NCBI GenBank assembly: GCA_035504095.1
Contig: DATJSN010000071.1
Coordinates: 1-28,100, forward strand
Direction: 5' to 3'
DNA length: 28,100 bases
Source: DATJSN01 sp035504095
GTDB lineage: Bacteria > Planctomycetota > Phycisphaerae > WQYP01
Shown: one piece after another, positions 1 to 6,986 of the stretch
How positions within the stretch are numbered: the first letter of the stretch is position 1
Layout of the letters: every line of letters starts with the position of its first letter
Program-made: the position numbers and the translations under genes
Notes under the pieces: model-generated
What the model saw: the letters and a program-made list of their open reading frames with translations, nothing else
Told to the model about the DNA's origin: nothing
The model's database searches: none

Positions 1-121
1 CGCCGCCATAAACCAGCCGCCATTTTCGTCGCCCGATTTCGCGGCCCAGCAACACGGCCGCTTCGTGATAGACGCGTTTAGCCCCCGGACTTGACCCGCA
101 AAAAACACAAATCGATTTCAT
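1..121 (-). CDS. LOG family protein (cytokinin-riboside phosphoribohydrolase-like), N-terminal part only
   Basis: The reverse strand opens with ATG at 119-121 and reads 40 codons to the window edge without a stop. The visible peptide begins MKSICVFCGSSPG and ends in LVYGG. This is the hallmark N-terminus of the LOG/'lysine decarboxylase-like' Rossmann family (TIGR00730 type): a first beta strand with CVFCGSSPG, then an alanine-rich helix, then the strand ending in the YGGG phosphate-binding loop. Family members cleave nucleoside 5'-monophosphates to free base and ribose 5-phosphate. Their catalytic PGGxGTxxE motif would lie beyond the edge and cannot be checked. The gene starts 47 bp after the stop of the ATPase gene on the same strand, so the two are probably co-transcribed. 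The family call is firm; the exact substrate is unknown. Confidence 0.85.
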   Translation of the reverse strand, partial: MKSICVFCGSSPGAKRVYHEAAVLLGREIGRRKWRLVYGG

Positions 122-168
122 GTGGCGGATTATCCTTGTGCTGCTCCGGCGTTACAAGGCCGCGATTC

Positions 169-729
169 TCATAAGACATCGAGAATCTGTTTTACGGCGG
201 CGATTTTTTCGGCAAGCTTAGGATATGCCGGAACGGAGATAAAATTCCGGTGGCCCGACCATAGGCGCTGCAGCAGTTGTGTGCTGGCAATCGCCCCGGC
301 GGGGTCCTCGAACCGGCAGGCATTGGAGTCCAGGTCATAAACGCCGATGGCGGCGGCGGTTTGCATCAGGATTACCAGATCATAGCGGGCGAGCTCCGCT
401 TTGAGCGTGGTGCCCATCTGGGGCCAATAGTCCTCACTTCCTTCGGGCCAATAAGCGGCACCATCGACCGTTCCACGATCCATAAGCAATAGTTTATCCG
501 GATTCTGGCGTGCGGCGTTATCCTCCTGACGAATCTGCAATTGATAAATCCGCCGTTGGCGATCGCGTTTGCCTTCCAGATCGAGCAAATCCCACCGCGA
601 TCCGTCGGCGGAGTAAATCTGTGTCGCCGCTTCGGCGATGGCCACGACATTGGGCATCGCGGCGGCCAGGGCCGTGACAACCGCCGTCTTGCCGGAGCAG
701 GGACCGCCAGTAAGAACGATTCGTTTCAT
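169..729 (-). CDS. NadR/Ttd14-like AAA family P-loop ATPase
   Basis: This protein has 186 residues. A Walker A motif, GGPCSGKT, sits at residues 8-15 directly after the first beta strand, and a DRG motif follows strand LLLMDRG at residues 84-86. This layout fits the AAA_28 family (NadR C-terminal kinase domain and Ttd14-like proteins), small P-loop proteins related to nucleoside/nucleotide kinases. Members usually have about 170-190 residues, so it looks complete. The substrate is unknown. The LOG-family gene follows 47 bp downstream on the same strand, which suggests a joint role in nucleotide metabolism or salvage, but this is inference. The ATG at 729 has no evident Shine-Dalgarno sequence. 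A possible -10 (TATAAC, 748-753) lies just upstream and abuts the end of the palindromic repeat at 754, so a very short leader is possible. Confidence 0.8.
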   Translation of the reverse strand: MKRIVLTGGPCSGKTAVVTALAAAMPNVVAIAEAATQIYSADGSRWDLLDLEGKRDRQRRIYQLQIRQEDNAARQNPDKLLLMDRGTVDGAAYWPEGSEDYWPQMGTTLKAELARYDLVILMQTAAAIGVYDLDSNACRFEDPAGAIASTQLLQRLWSGHRNFISVPAYPKLAEKIAAVKQILDVL

Positions 730-753
730 AGAGTGGTGCGTGAGTTAGTTATA

Positions 754-874
754 AGAGCCTCTAACAAAATGTGTAGAGCAGCCTCTCCAGGCTGCTCAAT
801 GAAGGAACAGGCTGGAGAGCCTGTTCTACACGACGCACAGCGTCGCGGCGCCGTCTTATTTTGTTAGAGGCTCT
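754..874. repeat. Nested palindromic repeat, MITE/REP-like
   Basis: This non-coding element of about 121 bp is bounded by perfect 17-bp inverted repeats at 754-770 and 858-874 (left arm AGAGCCTCTAACAAAAT). Inside are two further arms, 771-797 and 805-831, which are inverted repeats of each other with a few mismatches. Each contains a perfect 9-bp hairpin with a 4-nt loop: 776-797 (GAGCAGCCT, loop CTCC) and 805-826 (GAACAGGCT, loop GGAG). The two loops are complementary. A third small hairpin, GACGC-ACA-GCGTC, lies at 832-844, followed by the palindrome CGGCGCCG at 846-853. No open reading frame of note is present. The architecture resembles a non-autonomous mobile palindrome or a bidirectional terminator-like repeat; which one is inference. 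Confidence 0.8.
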
Positions 875-1018
875 CAGTCTTCACGAGGCAGAGTGTAAAT
901 CGAAGATGGGTATTTGGCCATCAAAACAAAGTTTAAAATTATTGTGGACTCTGTGGCTAACAAATGTGTAGCGAAATGGCGAACAGTCTTGATCTATTGC
1001 CTATGCCCTCATAACAAA
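875..1018. other. Intergenic stretch between the palindromic repeat and tRNA-Lys
   Basis: No gene is recognisable here. At 957-971 there is a near copy (one base shorter) of the left arm of the neighbouring palindrome, CTAACAAATGTGTAG against CTAACAAAATGTGTAG at 761-776. This may be a decayed end of the same repeat family. At 998-1009 lies TGCCTATGCCCT, an ATAGG-type motif that also occurs in purine-rich form at 1171-1214 and 5496-5513. Confidence 0.4.
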
Positions 1019-1091
1019 TGAGACCGCTGGGGATCGAACCCAGGACCCACAGATTAAAAGTCTGTTGCTCTACCAGCTGAGCTACGGTCTC
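1019..1091 (-). tRNA. tRNA-Lys (anticodon TTT)
   Basis: The reverse strand folds into a full cloverleaf. The acceptor stem is GAGACCG/CGGTCTC, the D-stem GCTC/GAGC, the anticodon stem ACAGA/TCTGT with loop CTTTTAA (anticodon TTT), and the T-stem CTGGG/CCCAG with TTCGATC in the loop. The discriminator base is A, and the CCA end is not encoded. The gene is isolated and has a possible promoter at 1138-1165 on the same strand. Confidence 0.97.
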
Positions 1092-1137
1092 AAAAACATC
1101 GCAGGATTAAGAGTTTCTTCATCCGCGGGTTTTTCCT

Positions 1138-1165
1138 ATTCTACGAACCACAGGCGGGATAACAA
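1138..1165 (-). promoter_or_regulatory. Putative sigma-70-type promoter for tRNA-Lys
   Basis: On the reverse strand, TTGTTA (1160-1165) and TAGAAT (1138-1143) are separated by 16 bp. Transcription would begin about 40 nt before the mature tRNA 5' end at 1091. The match is moderate and no transcript data are available. Confidence 0.4.
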
Positions 1166-1260
1166 GATGCAGGGAATAGGGGATAAGGCATAGGGAACAG
1201 ATGACAGATATAGGAAAAGGCCTGCTTTGCACCCTTTCAGCGTTGTCGTAAGTCGGGTAC

Positions 1261-1306
1261 TTGTTACCAAGGCCGTGAATTCCTATTATCCGTATGGGAA
1301 TAATTC
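1261..1306 (+). promoter_or_regulatory. cysD promoter with overlapping inverted-repeat operator
   Basis: TTGTTA (1261-1266) and TATTAT (1284-1289) are spaced by 17 bp, a good sigma-70-type promoter about 75 bp upstream of the cysD start. An inverted repeat, ATTCCTAT (1279-1286), 7 bp, ATGGGAAT (1294-1301), with 7 of 8 positions symmetric, covers the -10 and the expected start site. A wider GAATT flank lies at 1277-1281 and AATTC at 1302-1306. The position is that expected for a repressor site. An Rrf2-type sulfur regulator would be a reasonable guess, but the sequence alone does not name the protein. Confidence 0.5.
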
Positions 1307-1366
1307 GGGAGTGGTCTTAATCTTAGGCCCTGCCTGGCGGAAAATCCCGGATATTTACAGGAAACC

Positions 1367-2272
1367 ATGGCCGACACGATGACTCATCTAAAAGAACTCG
1401 AAGCTGAAAGCATCTACATCATGCGCGAAGTGGCGGCGGAATTTGAAAACCCCGTCATGCTCTTTTCCAGCGGGAAAGACTCCTCCGTCATGCTGCATCT
1501 GGCCCTCAAGGCGTTTTATCCAGGCCGGCCGCCATTCCCGTTTTTGCACATCGACACCACCTGGGATTTTCGGGAGGTATACGAATTTCGCGACAAGCTG
1601 GTCGCTAAACACGGTCTGAAACTGCTGGTGCACACGAACTGGGATGCGATCAAGGCGGGCATTAATCCGTTCGAATCCGGCAGCATCAAATACACACACA
1701 ACATGAACCTGCAGGGGTTGCTGCAGGCATTGCGGAAATATCAGTTTGACGCGGCGTTCGGCGGGGCCCGGCGTGAAGAGGAAAAATCACGGGCCAAGGA
1801 ACGCATCTTTTCCTTCCGCGACAAACATTATCAATGGGACCCCAAGAACCAGCGGCCGGAAATGTGGAACCTTTACAACGCGCGAATCAACAAAGGCGAA
1901 AGCATCCGTGTATTCCCGCTCTCCAACTGGACGGAGCTCGATATCTGGCAATACATTCACCTGGAAAATATTCCGCTCTGCCCGCTCTATTTTGCCGCAC
2001 CACGACCGGTGGTGCAGCGCGACCACATGCTCATTTACGTCAACGACAATCGCTATCCGCTCAAAGAAGGCGAAAAGCCGGAAAATAAAAAGGTGCGTTT
2101 CCGCACTTTAGGCTGCTATCCGCTCACGGGCGCCATGGAATCACAGGCGGATACGCTGCCCAAAATCATCGAAGAAATGCTTTTGTTCCGTCAGTCGGAA
2201 CGTTCCGGCCGGGCTATCGACCATGATGAACAGGGATCGATGGAACAGAAAAAACGCGAAGGATATTTTTAA
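1367..2272 (+). CDS. cysD: Sulfate adenylyltransferase small subunit (ATP sulfurylase subunit 2)
   Basis: CysD forms ATP sulfurylase with the CysN GTPase and makes adenosine 5'-phosphosulfate from sulfate and ATP in the cytoplasm, the first step of sulfate activation. At 301 residues it matches the usual length of about 300. The PP-loop pyrophosphatase motif SGKDSS is at residues 35-40. Further family blocks are HIDTTWDFREVY, FGGARREEEKSRAKER, SNWTELDIWQYI and RTLGCYPLTGA, and the C-terminus ends in KKREGYF as is typical. The ATG at 1367 follows AGGAAACC. cysNC starts 3 bp after the stop, so the two are translationally close and certainly one operon. A promoter with an overlapping inverted repeat lies at 1261-1306. 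Confidence 0.98.
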   Translation: MADTMTHLKELEAESIYIMREVAAEFENPVMLFSSGKDSSVMLHLALKAFYPGRPPFPFLHIDTTWDFREVYEFRDKLVAKHGLKLLVHTNWDAIKAGINPFESGSIKYTHNMNLQGLLQALRKYQFDAAFGGARREEEKSRAKERIFSFRDKHYQWDPKNQRPEMWNLYNARINKGESIRVFPLSNWTELDIWQYIHLENIPLCPLYFAAPRPVVQRDHMLIYVNDNRYPLKEGEKPENKKVRFRTLGCYPLTGAMESQADTLPKIIEEMLLFRQSERSGRAIDHDEQGSMEQKKREGYF

Positions 2273-2275
2273 AAC

Positions 2276-4207
2276 ATGACGGCAATCGAAGCGGCATTTA
2301 ACGAAGACATTAACACTTATCTGGCACGCCACCAGAAAAAGGAAATGTTGCGCTTTTTAACCTGCGGCAGCGTGGACGACGGCAAAAGCACCCTCATTGG
2401 CCGGTTGCTGCACGACACGAAAATGATTTATGAAGATCAGCTTGCCGCCGTCAAACGTGACAGCGTGCGCCATGGAACTACTGGCGGAGACATCGATTTG
2501 GCTCTGCTCACCGACGGCCTGAAGGCCGAGCGCGAACAGGGCATAACCATCGACGTAGCCTACCGTTATTTTTCCACGGACAAGCGCAAATTCATCATTG
2601 CTGACACGCCGGGGCACGAACAATACACGCGCAATATGGCCACCGGGGCCTCGACCTGCCAACTGGCGATTATTCTTGTCGATGCACGCCACGGCGTTCT
2701 GCCGCAAACCCGGCGGCACAGTTTTATCTGTTCACTTTTGGGAATCGAACACCTGGTGGTCGCGATCAATAAAATGGACCTTTTGGATTATTCGCAGGAA
2801 GTTTTTGAGAAGATCAAAAAGCAGTACACGGAATTTTCCGGCGGTCTGGAAATACGCGACATTCACTTTATTCCCATTTCCGCGCTCAAGGGCGACAATA
2901 TCGTCGAACCCAGCGCGAACATGCCCTGGTATAAAAGCGGCCCATTGCTGAATCATCTGGAAACGGTGCACATCGCGTCCGACAGGAACATGCAGGATTT
3001 CAGATTTCCCGTACAGATTGTGCTGCGGCCCAACCTGGATTTCCGCGGCTTTGCCGGCACGATCGCGTCCGGTTCGGTGCGAAAAGGCGATCCCGTGATG
3101 GTTCTGCCCTCGGGACGCAAAAGCAAAATCAAATCGATCGTAACTTTGGACGGCGAGTTGGAGGAAGCGCATACGCCCATGGCGGTGACGCTTACCATGG
3201 AAGACGAAATCGACATTAGTCGCGGCGACATGCTGGTGCATCCGGATAATCCGCCGCACTTTTCTCACGATCTTAATTGCCGCGTGGTGTGGCTGAATGA
3301 AAAACCGCTTGATCCACAGGCCAGTTACCTGATTAAGCATTCATCACTGACGACGCCGGCGGAAATCTCGCTGCTTAACTCCATCGATGTAAATACCCTG
3401 GAGGAAAAGCCGGCGACGACCCTGCATCTGAATGAAATCGGCCGATGCAAAATAACACTCACCCGCCCGCTGGCGTTCGACGCTTATATCCGTAATAAGT
3501 CGACTGGTGCACTGATCATTATCGACCGCCGGACGTTCAATACCGTCGGTGCGGGCATGATCGTGGAGCGGGATCAGATCAAGGATCAGGCGGCGGGTTT
3601 ATGGACGGCGCAGGATGAACCGGTAAAAGGTCCGCAAAGTCGCGTAACGCCGCAGCAGCGCCAGGATCGGCTCAAACAAAAAGCGGCAATGGTTCTGCTG
3701 ACCGGCCTTACCGGCTCGGGCAAGGCGACCACCGCTTTTGCCCTGGAGGAAAAATTATTTCAGATGGGTCACTTGTGCAGTGTGCTGCACGGCCAGGAAC
3801 TCCGCCGCCGCATGAGCCGGGACCTGGGTTTTTCCGGCGATGACCGCTCGGAAAATCTGCGTCGTGCCGGCGAAATTGCCAATATCATGTGCGACACCGG
3901 TTTGATCTGCATTTGCGCCTTGTTGTCGCCGCATGCCGCGGTGCGCGAAAAAGTTCGCCAGCTCATCGGGCCGGAACGGTTTGTGGAGATTTATCTTTCC
4001 GCTCCGGTGGAAGTTTGCCGGCAAAGAGATACAGCCGGGATATATCGAATGGCCGATGCGGGGCAGATTAAGGCTTTTCCGGGTGTCAGCGCGCCCTATG
4101 AACCGCCGGAATCACCGGATTTGGTTTTGGCCACCGATAAGATCGCGGTAAATGAAGGCGTGGACAAAATTATTGAATTACTCCGGAAACGCGGCTTTAT
4201 TTCCTGA
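2276..4207 (+). CDS. cysNC: Bifunctional sulfate adenylyltransferase GTPase subunit / adenylylsulfate kinase-like protein
   Basis: This is a 643-residue fusion. The N-terminal CysN part (about 1-440) is an EF-Tu-like GTPase: GSVDDGKST at residues 31-39, DTPGHEQYTRNMATGA as the switch II region, and NKMD for guanine specificity, followed by beta-barrel domains. It drives APS synthesis with CysD. The C-terminal part (about 470-643) is APS-kinase-like and would phosphorylate APS to PAPS. It keeps the segments DLGFSGDDRSENLRRAGE and YEPPESPDLVL. Two catalytic places are changed: the P-loop reads GLTGSGKAT (477-485), with Ala484 where Ser/Thr normally binds Mg2+, and the usual DGDNVR is HGQELR (505-510). 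The GTPase half looks intact. Whether the kinase half is active is open. Confidence 0.95.
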   Translation: MTAIEAAFNEDINTYLARHQKKEMLRFLTCGSVDDGKSTLIGRLLHDTKMIYEDQLAAVKRDSVRHGTTGGDIDLALLTDGLKAEREQGITIDVAYRYFSTDKRKFIIADTPGHEQYTRNMATGASTCQLAIILVDARHGVLPQTRRHSFICSLLGIEHLVVAINKMDLLDYSQEVFEKIKKQYTEFSGGLEIRDIHFIPISALKGDNIVEPSANMPWYKSGPLLNHLETVHIASDRNMQDFRFPVQIVLRPNLDFRGFAGTIASGSVRKGDPVMVLPSGRKSKIKSIVTLDGELEEAHTPMAVTLTMEDEIDISRGDMLVHPDNPPHFSHDLNCRVVWLNEKPLDPQASYLIKHSSLTTPAEISLLNSIDVNTLEEKPATTLHLNEIGRCKITLTRPLAFDAYIRNKSTGALIIIDRRTFNTVGAGMIVERDQIKDQAAGLWTAQDEPVKGPQSRVTPQQRQDRLKQKAAMVLLTGLTGSGKATTAFALEEKLFQMGHLCSVLHGQELRRRMSRDLGFSGDDRSENLRRAGEIANIMCDTGLICICALLSPHAAVREKVRQLIGPERFVEIYLSAPVEVCRQRDTAGIYRMADAGQIKAFPGVSAPYEPPESPDLVLATDKIAVNEGVDKIIELLRKRGFIS

Positions 4208-4237
4208 TCCTTTCCGAGTCGAGTAAAGATTCAGGAC

Positions 4238-5470
4238 TTAGCCCAGCACCTCGGTTTGAGTGCGGCTCTTCATCTTATAACGAATGCCGCGCCAGGTGAT
4301 CGTATTCCCGAAGCAGGAACAAACCAGATAAAAAAGATTAAATCCCTGAACCAGGGGCGATCCCATGATAAACCAGGGCCGCGCCTGGCGAATCTCGGGC
4401 CAGTGATCGGGCAGCAGTTTTCGGGCGTTTCTGAGCAGTAAAATCCCGCGCCAAATCGCCAGCAGATAAACCGCGCCAAACACAGCCAGACCAGTCCACC
4501 ACAATCGTTGTGAAAAAGCTGCTGCGATAATCGCCGCAATCGGCGCTGAAAGCAGAGTCAAACAGAATAACAGGGCGCCAATGAACGCGGAAAACCATAA
4601 AGACAACGCACACACGCGCGTAATCCGATATTGCCGTACCGCGAATTCCTGCAGCGTTCGCCAATTAAATGTTCCGGCGGAAGCGACCATACACAAGGGC
4701 ACAAAGTGAATGCGGGAACGAGCGATTTTTTTAACGCAGTAAGTGACCGCAAAATCATCGCTTAACGCGCCCTGCCAGGCGCGAAAGACGCCATAGGAAA
4801 AAAAGTCATTGCGGCGCATAGCCATCGATCCTCCCCAGGCCGCCGTCCAACGGTAAGGTCCGATCAGGCCGGCGATTTTGGCGTTGATGGCGCACAGTAT
4901 GCCATTGGCGGGATGGTTGTTTGCGGGCACGTAAAACCGATACCCGGTTGTCGCGCCGATATACCAGGGATGATAGGTCAGGGGCAAAACCAAAGCATGA
5001 AGCCACCTGGGGTTTGGATGAGCATCGGCGTCCATAAAGGCCAAAATTTCATCCTTTTCCGTGGTGGTGTCTATGGCTGCAAGCTGATTGTGTACTTTTT
5101 GACCGCGCTTTTGTGTATGACCCGAAACCACCAATTTGACCCGCTCCGGCGCCTGGGTGAGTGAAAGCGAGTGCAAAAGCTCACATACGGGATCATCAGA
5201 CGATTCCACGGCAAAAATCAGGTGGTAATTCGGATAATCCTGATCCAGCAAAGCTCGAAGATTTTCCGGTGTATGTTCATCGATGCCTTTAATCGGAACG
5301 ATAACCGCGACCTGCGGAAAGTTTTTATCAAGCTCCTGGGCCGCGATACGGCGCATTCGCCGTCCGGAAAAATGCGCCATCCAAACCAGCCAGGCGCATA
5401 AACCAATCTCCACGGTCCATAGGACGGCGAGACTTTGGATATACCAGGGCCATGATAAAGGTGAAGACAT
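4238..5470 (-). CDS. Membrane glycosyltransferase, GT2 (ceramide glucosyltransferase/HpnI-like)
   Basis: This has 410 residues from the ATG at 5470. The reading frame extends to a TTG at 5494, but neither start has a clear ribosome binding site, so the ATG is preferred on codon grounds. It shows an N-terminal membrane segment, then a GT-A fold with VIVPIKG, an acidic pair in VESSDD, the metal-binding DADAHP, SDDF as the catalytic acid region, and QYRITR in place of the usual QxxRW. Three or four hydrophobic segments follow at the C-terminus. This order is typical of processive or lipid-directed GT2 enzymes such as ceramide glucosyltransferase-like proteins and the hopanoid-associated HpnI. 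The acceptor is probably a membrane lipid; the sugar cannot be told. It converges on cysNC with 30 bp between them and no visible terminator. Confidence 0.85.
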   Translation of the reverse strand: MSSPLSWPWYIQSLAVLWTVEIGLCAWLVWMAHFSGRRMRRIAAQELDKNFPQVAVIVPIKGIDEHTPENLRALLDQDYPNYHLIFAVESSDDPVCELLHSLSLTQAPERVKLVVSGHTQKRGQKVHNQLAAIDTTTEKDEILAFMDADAHPNPRWLHALVLPLTYHPWYIGATTGYRFYVPANNHPANGILCAINAKIAGLIGPYRWTAAWGGSMAMRRNDFFSYGVFRAWQGALSDDFAVTYCVKKIARSRIHFVPLCMVASAGTFNWRTLQEFAVRQYRITRVCALSLWFSAFIGALLFCLTLLSAPIAAIIAAAFSQRLWWTGLAVFGAVYLLAIWRGILLLRNARKLLPDHWPEIRQARPWFIMGSPLVQGFNLFYLVCSCFGNTITWRGIRYKMKSRTQTEVLG

Positions 5471-5685
5471 AAACCGGGCAGCATCATAACACAAAGGCCA
5501 TAGGACATAGGCCGCAGGCTATGAAGCCAAACCGCGGGGATCCCGCCCCGCTCTGTAATGTACTCATCCTAAAACAATTTGTGTGTGAAAGGTTACTTTT
5601 GCGCTAAGCTGCCTGCACGTCTATTGAAGCCCGTCGAACAATCCTCTAGGTTGCTTAGAGATTAGCTGAGTAAATTGGAGAAAAA
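5471..5685. other. Divergent intergenic region between the glycosyltransferase and tauE-like genes
   Basis: It holds an ATAGG-type repeat, GGCCATAGGACATAGGCC (5496-5513), and a GC-rich hairpin, GCGGGG/CCCCGC (5534-5551, loop 6), without a T-run. A weak promoter candidate for the plus-strand gene is TTGAAG, 17 bp, TAGGTT around 5625-5660. No coding signal is seen. Confidence 0.35.
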
Positions 5686-6540
5686 ATGATTGATTGGTCG
5701 GCAATTGGATGGATGGCGGCACTTTCCGCCGCGTCGTTGGCCGGTGGAATTGTTGGTGCGATCAGCGGTTTGGGCGGCGGCATTGTTATTGTTCCGGTAC
5801 TGACTATTTTTTTTCATATTCCCATTCAACAGGCAATCGCCATCAGTCTGGTTTCGATTATTGCGGTTTCCAGCGGCGCCGGCTCAGTATACGTAAAAGA
5901 GCACATCACCAATGTACGGGCGGCAATGTTCCTGGAGCTGGCCACGGCTTCGGGCGCGATTATCGGGGCGGCCCTGGTTTCGCGGTATTTGAACGCTCAA
6001 GTGCTCTCGATTTTGTTCGGGATAGCATTGCTGGCGTCACTGATCCCGATCGTTGTCCGATTTGGCGAGGAATTGCCGCAGAATGTTCAAAACGATCGAT
6101 TGGCGCGGTTCCTGAAGTTAGATGGTTCCTATTTTGATAAAAATCTTGGGCGCGAAATTGATTACAAGGCCGGACGAGTTCCTCCGGCCATGGCCATTAT
6201 GTTTATCGCAGGCGTGCTGGCGAGTCTGCTGGGCATCGGAGCGGGCGTTCTCAAGGTGCTGGGGCTGGAAATGGCGCTGCGTCTGCCGACCAGGGTTGCG
6301 ACGGCTACGAGCAATTTTATGATCGGCGTAACCGCCATCGCTGCCGCGGGCATATATATGCACCGAGGTAATCTGGTCATGCCTTACGTCGTGGCGCCAG
6401 CTGCGATCTTTGTTCTTTTGGGGGCCATAATCGGCACGAAAATCATTGAACGCATGTCGAACACGGCCATACGAAAATTTTTCGCGCTGCTGCTGGGAAT
6501 CATCGGCGTTGAAATGCTGATCAAGGGAATGAGCATGTAA
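5686..6540 (+). CDS. TauE/SafE family sulfite/organosulfonate-type anion exporter
   Basis: This polytopic inner-membrane protein of 284 residues has two halves of about four helices each, as usual for TauE/SafE (PF01925). The glycine-rich family signatures are visible: GAISGLGGGIVIVPVL near residues 24-40, and in the second half LLGIGAGVLKV followed by ATATSNFMIGVTA. Family members move sulfite, sulfonates or other small anions across the membrane; the true substrate here is unknown. GGAGAAAAA precedes the ATG. The DUF1634 gene follows 24 bp downstream, a frequent pairing. The cysD-cysNC operon lies 1.5 kb away, which makes a sulfur compound a plausible substrate, but that is inference from neighbourhood only. 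Confidence 0.9.
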   Translation: MIDWSAIGWMAALSAASLAGGIVGAISGLGGGIVIVPVLTIFFHIPIQQAIAISLVSIIAVSSGAGSVYVKEHITNVRAAMFLELATASGAIIGAALVSRYLNAQVLSILFGIALLASLIPIVVRFGEELPQNVQNDRLARFLKLDGSYFDKNLGREIDYKAGRVPPAMAIMFIAGVLASLLGIGAGVLKVLGLEMALRLPTRVATATSNFMIGVTAIAAAGIYMHRGNLVMPYVVAPAAIFVLLGAIIGTKIIERMSNTAIRKFFALLLGIIGVEMLIKGMSM

Positions 6541-6564
6541 CGGCTCATAGGTTGGAGATATTTT

Positions 6565-6984
6565 ATGAATCGTTTAAATGGGGGCATTGGAACAGGATCC
6601 AGCCGCGACGGCGCTTCAATTCAAGTGCAGAATGAACCAACCATTCAAAGCGCCGCGGCGTGGGTGTTGCGCACCGGCGTGACGCTGAGCGCTTTACTGA
6701 TGCTGATTGGATTGACGCTCAGCTTTATGCACCATCCGATTAATGTGCAGCGGATGCAGAGCATATTCTTTAACTATCACCCGTCGGCGATATTGGCGAG
6801 TATAGTCGCCGGCGAAGGTCGCGGTTTTATTGATCTGGGAATTATGGTCCTGGCATTTACGCCGGTCATGCGCGTCGCCGCGTCAATGGTCATCTTCGCC
6901 ATCGTAGACCGCGACTGGTTTTACACGCTGGTTACGCTTGGCGTATTGGTAATGACTCTGATTTCATTATTTTTGCTGAGCTGA
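6565..6984 (+). CDS. DUF1634 membrane protein, partner of TauE/SafE exporter
   Basis: This 139-residue protein has about three hydrophobic segments: residues 30-52 (LRTGVTLSALLMLIGLTLSF), 86-104 and 113-138. The spacing and the phrases LRTGVTLSALLMLIG and LGIMVLAFTPVMRVAASMVIFA fit the DUF1634 family (PF07843), which commonly sits beside TauE/SafE permeases. The N-terminal 28 residues are polar and cytoplasmic by the positive-inside rule. A GGAG lies 9 nt before the ATG. Its role is not established; an accessory subunit of the exporter is the usual suggestion. It meets the FucP-like gene tail to tail with 2 bp between stop codons, leaving no room for a terminator. Confidence 0.85.
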   Translation: MNRLNGGIGTGSSRDGASIQVQNEPTIQSAAAWVLRTGVTLSALLMLIGLTLSFMHHPINVQRMQSIFFNYHPSAILASIVAGEGRGFIDLGIMVLAFTPVMRVAASMVIFAIVDRDWFYTLVTLGVLVMTLISLFLLS

Positions 6985-6986
6985 AT

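Noticed and set aside
754..874. CRISPR array or Rho-independent terminator as explanation of the palindromes
   Set aside because: There are no regularly spaced direct repeats with unique spacers, and the hairpins lack adjacent T-runs while being enclosed by long inverted ends.
2732..3340. 202-codon open frame antisense to cysNC
   Set aside because: It lies wholly inside the conserved GTPase gene on the other strand, its product is rich in His/Arg/Gly without motifs, and it has no ribosome binding site. It is a shadow of the real gene's codon use.
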